Positions 15,457 to 22,037 of a DNA stretch of 22,037 nt are shown here, one piece after another. Origin of the DNA: JAVBLD01 sp031553705. GTDB lineage: Bacteria > Bacteroidota > Bacteroidia > Bacteroidales > Marinifilaceae. The stretch is taken from the NCBI GenBank assembly GCA_031553705.1, contig JAVBLD010000062.1:1-22037 (forward strand). The letters are read 5' to 3'. Under the pieces are notes generated by a model. The model was not told the DNA's origin. It saw only the letters and a program-made list of their open reading frames with translations, and did not search any database. How positions within the stretch are numbered: position 1 is the first letter of the stretch; each line of letters opens with the position of its first letter. A program made the position numbers and the translations under genes.

Positions 15457-16230
15457 TTAATCAATAAAAACATTTCGCTTGAATTCGGAAAGGATAATAC
15501 CGGTGGCAACCCCTACATTCAGGGATTCGGAGGAGACGGAACTTTCTGCGAAGTTAGGAATGGTGAGTCGCCGGTTTACCAGCTTTTCGATGTCGGCAGA
15601 GATACCTTTCCCTTCGTTGCCCATAACAATAAATCCTTTCATATTGGTTTTGGTTTTGTAGATGTTCTCTCCATTTAGAAACGTACCATAGCAGGGAAAA
15701 GTTTCGGATGCAAAAATTTTTATCAGCGGCACCAGTTCAGTGTAGCGGACATCGACACGGAGTATGGCTCCCATGCTTGCCTGTACACATTTGGGGTTAT
15801 ATATCCCGGCACACTCTTTGTCGCAGAAGATGTTCCGGATGCCGAACCAGTCGGCTACCCGCAGGATTGTGCCGAGGTTTCCCGGGTCCTGAATGCCGTT
15901 TAGTACCAGTGAGAGGGTGTTCCGGATCTGTTTTTCGTCGTACGGTTTCGGGGCAGGAATTTCGGCTAGGGCGATTACTTCCGGCAAAGATTGGAAATTA
16001 GAGATCGTATGCATTTCTCTTTCGTCAACCTCTACCGGTTGTATGCCTTTCAACAGTGCACGGTATTGTATGATCCACTCCGGACGAGCTATGATAGTGT
16101 TGATCTTCAGACCGGAATCGATCAATTCCCGTACCAGTTTATCGCCTTCAACTTTAAATAGATTATATTTTTCCCTGAATTTCTTTTTTTCGAGGTTTTG
16201 GATTATTTTTGTTACGTGCTTGCTAAGCAT
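15457..16230 (-). CDS. SpoU/TrmH-family RNA 2'-O-methyltransferase
   Basis: The 257-residue enzyme transfers methyl from SAM to a ribose 2'-hydroxyl of rRNA or tRNA. An N-terminal substrate-binding domain (about 1-90, starting MLSKHVTKIIQNL, with FKVEGDKLVREL) precedes the SPOUT knot. Motif 1 is NGIQDPGNLGTILRVADWFG (111-130), motif 2 VMGNEGKGIS, and motif 3 IPN...SSESLNVGVATGIILSEFKR. All three are intact. The RlmB/TsnR-like N-terminus suggests 23S rRNA as substrate, but the target base cannot be told. ATG 16230 is preferred over a TTG 14 codons upstream. It is divergent from the BamA-like gene, with 63 bases between. Confidence 0.92.
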   Translation of the reverse strand: MLSKHVTKIIQNLEKKKFREKYNLFKVEGDKLVRELIDSGLKINTIIARPEWIIQYRALLKGIQPVEVDEREMHTISNFQSLPEVIALAEIPAPKPYDEKQIRNTLSLVLNGIQDPGNLGTILRVADWFGIRNIFCDKECAGIYNPKCVQASMGAILRVDVRYTELVPLIKIFASETFPCYGTFLNGENIYKTKTNMKGFIVMGNEGKGISADIEKLVNRRLTIPNFAESSVSSESLNVGVATGIILSEFKRNVFID

Positions 16231-16293
16231 GGTTTTCAGTGAATTAAAGATTGGTGTATTTTGATTAGGCAAAAATAGATTATTTTCGGATAA

Positions 16294-18615
16294 TTGGAGA
16301 GGTGTATCGTATATAAGATATTATTTGCTTTTTTAGTTTCGGGTCTTTTGCACTCTTGTTCGCCGACCAGGTATGTGGGGAAAGATGAGCGTCTGTTAAG
16401 CAGGGTGAAAATAAAGATCGAGGATAAAAAAATAAATGGGGCGGAGTTAAGAAAAAATATCCGGCAGAAACCTAATACCCGTATTTTGGGAGTAGCCCGT
16501 TTTCATCTGGGGTTATATAATCTTAGCGGCCGGAATGAAAACAGGTCTTTGAATAAGTGGCTTCGGGCGATCGGAGAGGCTCCGGTGATTTACAGTCCGT
16601 TCCTGACCGACAGAAGTAAGATGCAGATGGAGACTTACCTGTGTAATAAAGGGTATTATCATGCTATTATCCGGGATACGGTCTGGTTCCGGAAAAAAAG
16701 GGCATTTGTTGAATATAGGGTGATTCCTGGGCGTGTGACGGTGGTGAAAGAATTTGATTTCCAGGACAAATATCAGTATGTGCGGAATGAGCTGGCCGAC
16801 ACGACTCTGTTGATGCGGAAAGTGCTGGCCGATACGGTAAATACGTTGTTACATCCGGATATGCCGATGGATATGGAGTTGATGGAGAAGGAGCGGGACC
16901 GGATTACCCGGATGTTGAGGGAAAACGGTTATTTTAATTTTTCGAAAAATTTTATCCAGTATTATGCGGACACCACTTTGGCAGAAGGTTTCAAGGTGGC
17001 GCGGTTACTCCTGACAGTCGTCAATAATCTGCAAGACAGTGCGGCATACCGTACTTACCGGATCGGAGACATCCGGATAAACCTGGACTATGATCCCTTG
17101 CTGATGATCACAGAAGGACGCTCGGCGTACCGGGATACACTTTTCGGGGATTATGGAATTTCGTACCGGGAGAAGTTAAAGATCAGCCCGAAGGTAATTA
17201 TGGAGACATTGCAGTTGAACAGGGGCGATCTATATGATATGAGGCGGGTGACCGATTCCTATTCCCGCCTTCAGGCTTTGAACCTGTTTAAGTTCATCAA
17301 TATCGTTTTTAAGGAGAAAAAAAATGCGGATGGCGAAGTGGTATTGGATTGTGAGGTGCAGTTGACACCCGTCAAGAGGCAGTCTTATCATATTTTTCTC
17401 GAGGGCACCAATAATTCCGGAAATATAGGCGTAGGGGGCAATCTCACCTACAATCACCGGAACATGTTTTGCGGAGCGGAGAATCTAAGCCTTAGTGTGT
17501 GGGGCGCCTTGAAGAAGGAGCAGATAAATGAGCTGAAATTTTTCAGTACTACCGAGTTGGGGGTCGAACTAAAGTTGATCACGCCTCAGTTCTGGTTGCC
17601 GTTTTTAAAGTTGAAGGATTTCCGGCGCAATTATGCACCGAAGAGTTCAATTTCGCTCTCTTATAGTTTTGAGGAGACCCCGTTTTATGCCCGCCGTATA
17701 GTGAGCGCTAAGTTCGGTTATTTATGGCGGCAGGCTGACCGGAGGTGGCGTTACGGTTTTGACCTGGTCGATCTGAATTATGTGTTGATGCAACAGGTGG
17801 ATGCCGGTTTCATCAGTGGACTGAAAAACGAGTATGTCAAGAGTGCTTACACCGATCACATGATCCTGTCGGCTAATTTTTCGGCTGTATATACCGACCA
17901 GATCTTAAATACCAGAAATAGTTATAATTATTTCAGGAGTAACCTGGAGACATCCGGTAATTTCCTGTCGGCATTAAGTCGGATCGGCGGTGTGACTCCT
18001 ATCGAGCAGACCAGTGAGGAGAGTTACCATACAATGCTCGGAGTGCGATACGCCCAGTTTGTGAAAATCGATGGGGAGTATCGTTATTGCCATTATACAA
18101 ACCGGATCAATACGATGGTTTACCGGTTTTTCCTGGGATGTGGTTATCCTTACGGCAATATGAAAGTGCTTCCTTTCGAAGAGGCCTATTTTTGTGGGGG
18201 AGCGAATGACCTCAGAGCGTGGCAGTCGCGGACGCTCGGTCCCGGTTCATACGTGTCGGGGGACAGGTATCCGAATAATGTCGGGGATCTTAAGATCGGA
18301 TTCAATGCAGAGTATCGTTTTAAACTTTTCTGGGCATTGGAAGGAGCTTTATTTTTAGATGCTGGAAATATCTGGAATATTAATAAATTTGAAGACCGGT
18401 TCGGGACTCGTTTGAGCAGTGATATTTACAGGCAGTTCGCAGTCGGGACCGGTGTCGGTTTACGCTTTGACCTGAATTTCTTCCTGCTTCGCTTCGATCT
18501 GGGAATAAAAATGGTCGATCCGGCACAACCCGAAAAGCGACGGTTTGTATTATTAAATAACCAGGGCGGATTCCGCCGGTCGGTATTTAATATTGCTATA
18601 GGGTATCCGTTCTGA
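16294..18615 (+). CDS. BamA/TamA-like outer-membrane assembly lipoprotein
   Basis: This protein of about 773 residues has a signal with a lipobox (GLLHS-C22), POTRA-like repeats through roughly residue 350, and a C-terminal 16-strand-type barrel. The barrel has the family's GG...R turn as GGANDLRAW (about 635-643) and ends in an aromatic residue (IAIGYPF). Such Omp85 members insert or translocate proteins at the outer membrane; the Bacteroidetes lipoprotein type resembles TamA more than BamA. An in-frame TAA at 16291 directly precedes TTG 16294, and no in-frame ATG or GTG lies before the signal peptide, so TTG is the only standard start. A GGAGAGG at 16296-16302 lies after that TTG, leaving the start unsettled. 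The histidine kinase gene follows 80 bases later. Confidence 0.9.
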   Translation: MERCIVYKILFAFLVSGLLHSCSPTRYVGKDERLLSRVKIKIEDKKINGAELRKNIRQKPNTRILGVARFHLGLYNLSGRNENRSLNKWLRAIGEAPVIYSPFLTDRSKMQMETYLCNKGYYHAIIRDTVWFRKKRAFVEYRVIPGRVTVVKEFDFQDKYQYVRNELADTTLLMRKVLADTVNTLLHPDMPMDMELMEKERDRITRMLRENGYFNFSKNFIQYYADTTLAEGFKVARLLLTVVNNLQDSAAYRTYRIGDIRINLDYDPLLMITEGRSAYRDTLFGDYGISYREKLKISPKVIMETLQLNRGDLYDMRRVTDSYSRLQALNLFKFINIVFKEKKNADGEVVLDCEVQLTPVKRQSYHIFLEGTNNSGNIGVGGNLTYNHRNMFCGAENLSLSVWGALKKEQINELKFFSTTELGVELKLITPQFWLPFLKLKDFRRNYAPKSSISLSYSFEETPFYARRIVSAKFGYLWRQADRRWRYGFDLVDLNYVLMQQVDAGFISGLKNEYVKSAYTDHMILSANFSAVYTDQILNTRNSYNYFRSNLETSGNFLSALSRIGGVTPIEQTSEESYHTMLGVRYAQFVKIDGEYRYCHYTNRINTMVYRFFLGCGYPYGNMKVLPFEEAYFCGGANDLRAWQSRTLGPGSYVSGDRYPNNVGDLKIGFNAEYRFKLFWALEGALFLDAGNIWNINKFEDRFGTRLSSDIYRQFAVGTGVGLRFDLNFFLLRFDLGIKMVDPAQPEKRRFVLLNNQGGFRRSVFNIAIGYPF

Positions 18616-18695
18616 ATGGGTGGCAGGAGTAGGGGACAAGGAGTAAGAGGCAAGAAAATACAACTCTTAATTATTCATTCTTAATTACTGATCAG

Positions 18696-19637
18696 ATGCT
18701 TTCTTCGATTGTTGTGTATTTGTCGTTGTTGTTTCAGGTGTTGGCTGCCGGGATAGCAATTAGTTTGTTTAAGCGGACGAAATATAATATTTCGTGGATA
18801 CTGATATCGGCCGGATTCTTTTTGATGGTGGTTTCGAGGTTTTTTGAGCTGTTTCCGACGATATATCCGGAATGGGAGGATACCTTGTTGATTTTCCAGC
18901 GGTGGTTGGCTTTCGTGATCTCTTTGATCTTACTGATCGGGGTGTTTTATATCCGGAAGATATTCCAGTTTATGAAAAGATTGGATGAGTTGCGACGGGA
19001 AACCCAGAAGCGGGTGTTGGCGGCCGTGATAAAGACAGAGGAGTATGAACGCCAGCGGTTTGCAAAAGAACTTCACGATGGACTGGGACCGTTGTTGAGT
19101 GTTATTAAGATGCTGGTAGCCGGTTTTGATGCGAAAGAGACGTCGGAGGTAAACGAGAAGATAAAGCAGAATCTGAAGCAGGCAGTGGACGAGGCGATTG
19201 CAGGGATACGGGATATTTCGGCAAATATCAGTCCGCACATCCTGAATAATTTCGGGCTGCACGACGCTGTAGACGCTTTTATCAGGCGCTTGGGGGATAA
19301 TAAAACGATCGATATCGTTTTTGTATCCAATATCAAAAAGAGACGTTTCGGTTATAATATGGAGGTGATCATGTACCGGGTGATCTGCGAATTGATAAAT
19401 AATACATTGTCTCATGCGATGGCAACAAAAATTGAGATAGATTTGCATCTGGATAACGATATCTTGCGATTGGAGTATGCGGACAACGGCATTGGTTTTG
19501 ATGTAAATGCATTGTCACCGGGCAGCGGGATGGGCCTGGATAATATGCGCTACCGGTTGCAATCTGGAAACGGGGCGTTGGAGCTTCTCAGTAAGCAAGG
19601 AAAAGGGATGCGTGCGAATGCGTATATTAAAACTTAA
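18696..19637 (+). CDS. Membrane sensor histidine kinase (HisKA_3 type)
   Basis: The 313-residue kinase has about three transmembrane helices (roughly 4-24, 32-52, 68-88) with almost no extracytoplasmic loop, so it likely senses within the membrane or through another protein. A short linker leads to the dimerisation domain with the phospho-acceptor H127 (RFAKELHDGLGP). The ATPase domain carries an N box ELINNTLSHA (N235/N236), a G1 box DNGIGF (263-268) and a G2 box GSGMGLDN (276-283). This is the NarX/DesK-like subfamily that pairs with LuxR-type regulators, and one follows 9 bases downstream. The signal is unknown; the outer-membrane assembly gene upstream hints at an envelope link. Confidence 0.93.
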   Translation: MLSSIVVYLSLLFQVLAAGIAISLFKRTKYNISWILISAGFFLMVVSRFFELFPTIYPEWEDTLLIFQRWLAFVISLILLIGVFYIRKIFQFMKRLDELRRETQKRVLAAVIKTEEYERQRFAKELHDGLGPLLSVIKMLVAGFDAKETSEVNEKIKQNLKQAVDEAIAGIRDISANISPHILNNFGLHDAVDAFIRRLGDNKTIDIVFVSNIKKRRFGYNMEVIMYRVICELINNTLSHAMATKIEIDLHLDNDILRLEYADNGIGFDVNALSPGSGMGLDNMRYRLQSGNGALELLSKQGKGMRANAYIKT

Positions 19638-19646
19638 CCTGAATAT

Positions 19647-20300
19647 ATGACGGAAAAGCTGAAGATTTATATTGTGGATGATCACAAATTGTTTCGGGAA
19701 GGATTGAAATTGTTGTTGTCGACGCAGGACTTTATACATCATATTTATGAGGCTTCCGACGGCAGGGAGTTTATTGAAAATTTGTCGTTTATAGATTGCG
19801 ATATGGTACTGATGGATATTGAGATGCCGCAGATGAACGGGATAGAGGCAACATTGCAGGCTGTGAAGATGAGGCCGGCCCTGAAGGTTATCGTACTTTC
19901 GATGTATGGAGATGAGCAGTATTACTATAAAATGATCGACGCCGGAGCAAAAGGGTTTGTGCTGAAGAGTTCCGGAATCGAAAAGGTGGTGACGGCAATA
20001 AAGAAAGTGTCGGAGGGGGAGAGTTACTTTTCGGAAGAGTTGTTGATTAATATTCTGAACCGGATGAGAGATGTCAAACAACCGGAGCAGGAGATTGCAG
20101 ATAATGAGATTTCAGGACGGGAGATGGAGATCCTTTTATGTATATGCAGGGGACTGTCGAACCAGGAAATTGCCGGTGAATTATTTATCAGCAAGCGGAC
20201 GGTGGATAAACACCGGGCAAATCTGCTGAGTAAGACGGGAAGCCGGAATACGGCGGCGTTGGTGATGAATGCTATTAAGAATAAGTTGATAAAATTGTAA
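19647..20300 (+). CDS. NarL/FixJ-type response regulator
   Basis: The 217-residue cytoplasmic regulator has a receiver domain with the acid pair D11/D12, phospho-acceptor D57 (VLMDIEMPQ), S85 and K107 (FVLKSS), followed by a LuxR-type helix-turn-helix (about 154-215: ISGREMEILLCICRG, NQEIAGELFISKRTVDKHRANL). It is the evident partner of the kinase ending 9 bases upstream and should bind DNA as a phospho-dimer. Its targets are not visible; no obvious repeated operator stands out in the neighbouring promoters. Confidence 0.95.
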   Translation: MTEKLKIYIVDDHKLFREGLKLLLSTQDFIHHIYEASDGREFIENLSFIDCDMVLMDIEMPQMNGIEATLQAVKMRPALKVIVLSMYGDEQYYYKMIDAGAKGFVLKSSGIEKVVTAIKKVSEGESYFSEELLINILNRMRDVKQPEQEIADNEISGREMEILLCICRGLSNQEIAGELFISKRTVDKHRANLLSKTGSRNTAALVMNAIKNKLIKL

Positions 20301-20347
20301 AAGAGGGGTAGGAAATATGGTGCAGGGGAGAAGAAGAGTTATGAGTT

Positions 20348-21061
20348 ATGAATGGAATGATATTTGCGGCGGGGTTGGGGACAAGGTTACGGCCGTTGAC
20401 GGATGATCGTCCGAAAGCTTTGGTCGAGTTGAGGGGGAAGACCTTACTGGAGCATGTGATTGTCCGGATGAAATGCGCCGGAATAAGTCGGGTTGTGGTG
20501 AATGTGCACCATTATGCCGGGTTGATCGAGGCATTTTTGGCGGAACATAACAACTTCGGGATTGACATCGTTATTTCCGATGAGCGGGACAGCTTATTGG
20601 ACACCGGAGGAGGATTGTTGAAGGCGCGGAATCTGTTTGTCCGGAATGAGCCTGTGTTGATTCATAATGTGGATATTTTTTCGGATATCGATCTGAAACA
20701 GGTGATAGAGTCGCACTTGGAATGTCAGGCTCATGCGACGCTGGTAGTGAGACGGAGTGTCGGCGGAAGGGTATTGAAGTTTGATCCGGACGGGATCTTA
20801 AAGGGATGGGAGAATACGGCTACCGGCCAACAGAAGGTTGTAGACGGAGGGTTCTATACTGCCGAAACCTATAGTTTTTGCGGGGTTCATATTGTCAGTC
20901 CTGCCTATTTGCAAAATATGGCCCATCAGGGAGCATTTTCAATTATAGACGAATATATCGCGCAAGCGAAAAAGTTTGATATGTATATGCATCTTCATGA
21001 CGGCCGGTTTATCGATCTGGGTACGCCGGAGGCATTGGAAGAGGCAGGAAAAAAGAGTTAA
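20348..21061 (+). CDS. Sugar-1-phosphate nucleotidyltransferase (MurU/RmlA-like)
   Basis: The 237-residue enzyme activates a sugar 1-phosphate with an NTP. The signature loop FAAGLGTRLRPLT (6-18) with K23 (RPKALVEL), DTGGGL (85-90), the metal-binding NVD (D109) and FIDLGTPE near the end are intact. The length and the G-loop sequence resemble MurNAc-1-phosphate uridylyltransferase MurU and related enzymes of cell-wall recycling; the substrate remains inferred. In many Bacteroidetes such a gene is paired with an AmgK-like kinase, which is absent here: the upstream neighbour is the response regulator (47 bases) and mobile DNA follows. ATG 20348 is used; an ATG three codons on is possible. Confidence 0.88.
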   Translation: MNGMIFAAGLGTRLRPLTDDRPKALVELRGKTLLEHVIVRMKCAGISRVVVNVHHYAGLIEAFLAEHNNFGIDIVISDERDSLLDTGGGLLKARNLFVRNEPVLIHNVDIFSDIDLKQVIESHLECQAHATLVVRRSVGGRVLKFDPDGILKGWENTATGQQKVVDGGFYTAETYSFCGVHIVSPAYLQNMAHQGAFSIIDEYIAQAKKFDMYMHLHDGRFIDLGTPEALEEAGKKS

Positions 21062-21288
21062 ATATTTAAGTATTTCAAGCAAGAAAAGACTTTTGGACAG
21101 TGTCCCGGCACGCAGGCTATGATTTTTAGCATTCGTTTGATACTCAGATGCTTTTGATAATATATTCCTTTTAATAACCAGTGTTCGATTCTCATCATAA
21201 TAATCAGGCCTGTATTTCAAAATAACCTCCTTTGCAAGCGGTACCAGAATACTGTCCCGCTGTTTCTAAGGTAGTTTATCCAGATGTT

Positions 21289-21321
21289 GTTGCTGTGCCA
21301 TACAGATATAACACAGCAACA
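21289..21321. repeat. 10-bp inverted repeat
   Basis: TGTTGCTGTG (21288-21297) and CACAGCAACA (21312-21321) pair perfectly around a 14-base loop. There is no T-run on either strand. It could be a recombinase or regulator site within the element border. Confidence 0.45.
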
Positions 21322-21619
21322 GAAAAATGACAAGCATTTGTAATTGTTGGTGCAACCTAACGCAGTAACAGTAAGGAAAGAAAAAGCAAGGTAATTGAAT
21401 AGTTATCAGTAAACTATGTCTTTTGGTGGCTTTGGCTGTCCGATACCGGAAACGCCGAAAAATGCAAATTAACGCAGGCTTTCCGCTTCTAAACTATGCA
21501 CCGAAAAGGCAAAAACGGATAAAACAACGTAACCATCTGAATCATCGGTGATAACTTCACTACTTTTCTCTCCCCCGCAAGCAGTAAAATAGCAGAATAT
21601 TGTGTATTTCGGAATACTT

Positions 21620-21654
21620 TCCGTTACGAATCCGTTACCTGCTTTTTCGGATTC
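21620..21654. repeat. Direct and inverted short repeats, possible recombinase arm sites
   Basis: TCCGTTAC occurs at 21620-21627 and 21631-21638, spaced by exactly one helical turn (11 bases). GAATCCG (21629-21635) is inverted as CGGATTC (21648-21654). Related GTAAC boxes occur between 21530 and 21810, upstream of the integrase start. Arm-type sites of a tyrosine recombinase would fit; this is inference. Confidence 0.35.
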
Positions 21655-21826
21655 AAGTACCGGTTATCCGTGTAAAAATAAGGATTCCGGCGGTTCTTAA
21701 AGTGACGGTATCATTATGCGAGTTTTATACCTGAAATCCGTTTCTTATTCGCTAAATCACAATATTTTGCGTAACGTTGATTAGCTCCATAACAGTTAAT
21801 TTTGTAACCTGTAAAAGAGTTAATTT

Positions 21827-21994
21827 ATGACGGAAGTAAAAGTAAATTTCTACCTCAAACGTAATGAGGAGAAAGTGGAAAATCCAGTTCAGATTGACCC
21901 CGTAAACCAAACGAATTTAACCCCTTGCTCTAAAATAAGGTTGCCCCTTCTATCCAAAATAAAAATGACCCCATTGAAATGTATGTCAAGATAG
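21827..21994 (+). pseudogene. Tyrosine recombinase (integrase) N-terminus, interrupted
   Basis: ATG 21827 starts MTEVKVNFYLKRNEEK, the standard beginning of the arm-binding (SAM-like) domain of Bacteroides integrases of conjugative and mobilisable elements. In relatives this is followed by a Gly-x-Cys-Pro-type stretch. Here the similarity stops after about 19 residues, where IS21-like end sequence begins (about 21890), and the frame runs through IS sequence to a stop at 21992-21994, giving 55 codons. Only the start of the gene is present. The catalytic domain, if it survives, must lie beyond the insertion and outside the window. Confidence 0.75.
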
Positions 21995-22037
21995 ACTTTT
22001 ACGTAATTTCATGATACAGATTACAGGGAAGGAAAAG
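21890..22037 (+). mobile_element. IS21-like element, left end with start of a possible transposase gene
   Basis: CAGATTGACCCC (21890-21901) is followed by related boxes TTTAACCCC (around 21917), TTGCCCC (21941-21947) and AAAATGACCCCA (21962-21973), the multi-repeat layout of IS21-family ends. An ATG at 22011 opens a frame MIQITGKEK that runs off the window and could be the start of istA, though nine residues are too few to identify it. The same 18-base inner repeat and inverted outer repeats lie at 164-234. Confidence 0.45.

Larger units (their letters stand above)
21062..21826. other. Non-coding border of an integrated element
   Basis: About 765 bases with no convincing gene. On the minus strand, roughly 21100-21265 stays open (DSILVPLAKEVILKYRPDYYDENRT...), with an AAAGGAGG ahead of an in-frame TTG at 21220, but it runs into the end of the nucleotidyltransferase gene and I cannot assign it; it may be a gene remnant. 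The rest is AT-rich with several short repeats containing GTAAC or CCGTTAC, as expected ahead of a tyrosine recombinase gene. No tRNA gene was seen. Confidence 0.5.

Overview
The window looks like chromosomal DNA of a Bacteroidales bacterium, most likely Parabacteroides-like; the genus is a guess. The case rests on promoters with the Bacteroidetes -7 element TAnnTTTG, a lipoprotein BamA/TamA-like outer-membrane protein, a PorT-like beta-barrel, DUF4139 and AsmA/DUF748 envelope proteins, and a Bacteroides-type tyrosine recombinase start. No rRNA or tRNA gene was seen.

Layout. (1) Positions 1 to about 1150 are AT-rich accessory DNA: an IS21-like end, a 29-bp perfect direct repeat (292 and 959) resembling a Bacteroidales CRISPR repeat, a 638-bp insert between the copies carrying a small ORF and a beheaded ADP-ribosyltransferase domain, and two more degenerate repeats at CRISPR-like spacing. 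(2) 1179-6605 (+) holds an MFS exporter, a DUF4139 protein and a DUF748/AsmA-like protein. (3) 14513 down to 6613 (-) is one methionine locus: a promoter, a SAM-I (S-box) riboswitch, a DUF39-type homocysteine biosynthesis protein, a NIL/2x[4Fe-4S] ferredoxin, a UPF0280 protein, a frameshifted four-helix-bundle (S23) pseudogene, metH and metF. (4) 14641-16230 (-) has a beta-barrel protein with a clear terminator and a SpoU/TrmH rRNA methyltransferase. (5) 16294-21061 (+) has a BamA/TamA-like lipoprotein, a histidine kinase, a LuxR-type response regulator and a sugar-1-phosphate nucleotidyltransferase. (6) 21062-22037 is the edge of a mobile element: a repeat-rich non-coding stretch, the first codons of an integrase, and an IS21-like left end that interrupts it.

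How it fits together. The central block reads as a complete last part of methionine synthesis. DUF39, NIL-ferredoxin and UPF0280 are the set tied to homocysteine formation from aspartate semialdehyde and sulfide in methanogens and Desulfovibrio. MetF makes methyl-THF, and MetH methylates homocysteine. The SAM riboswitch at the head of the unit would shut it down when SAM is plentiful. The components are known individually; the single SAM-riboswitch-headed unit including metH and metF in a Bacteroidales genome is the most interesting system here. The mobile DNA at both ends is decayed and suggests repeated insertion at the borders of this chromosomal segment.
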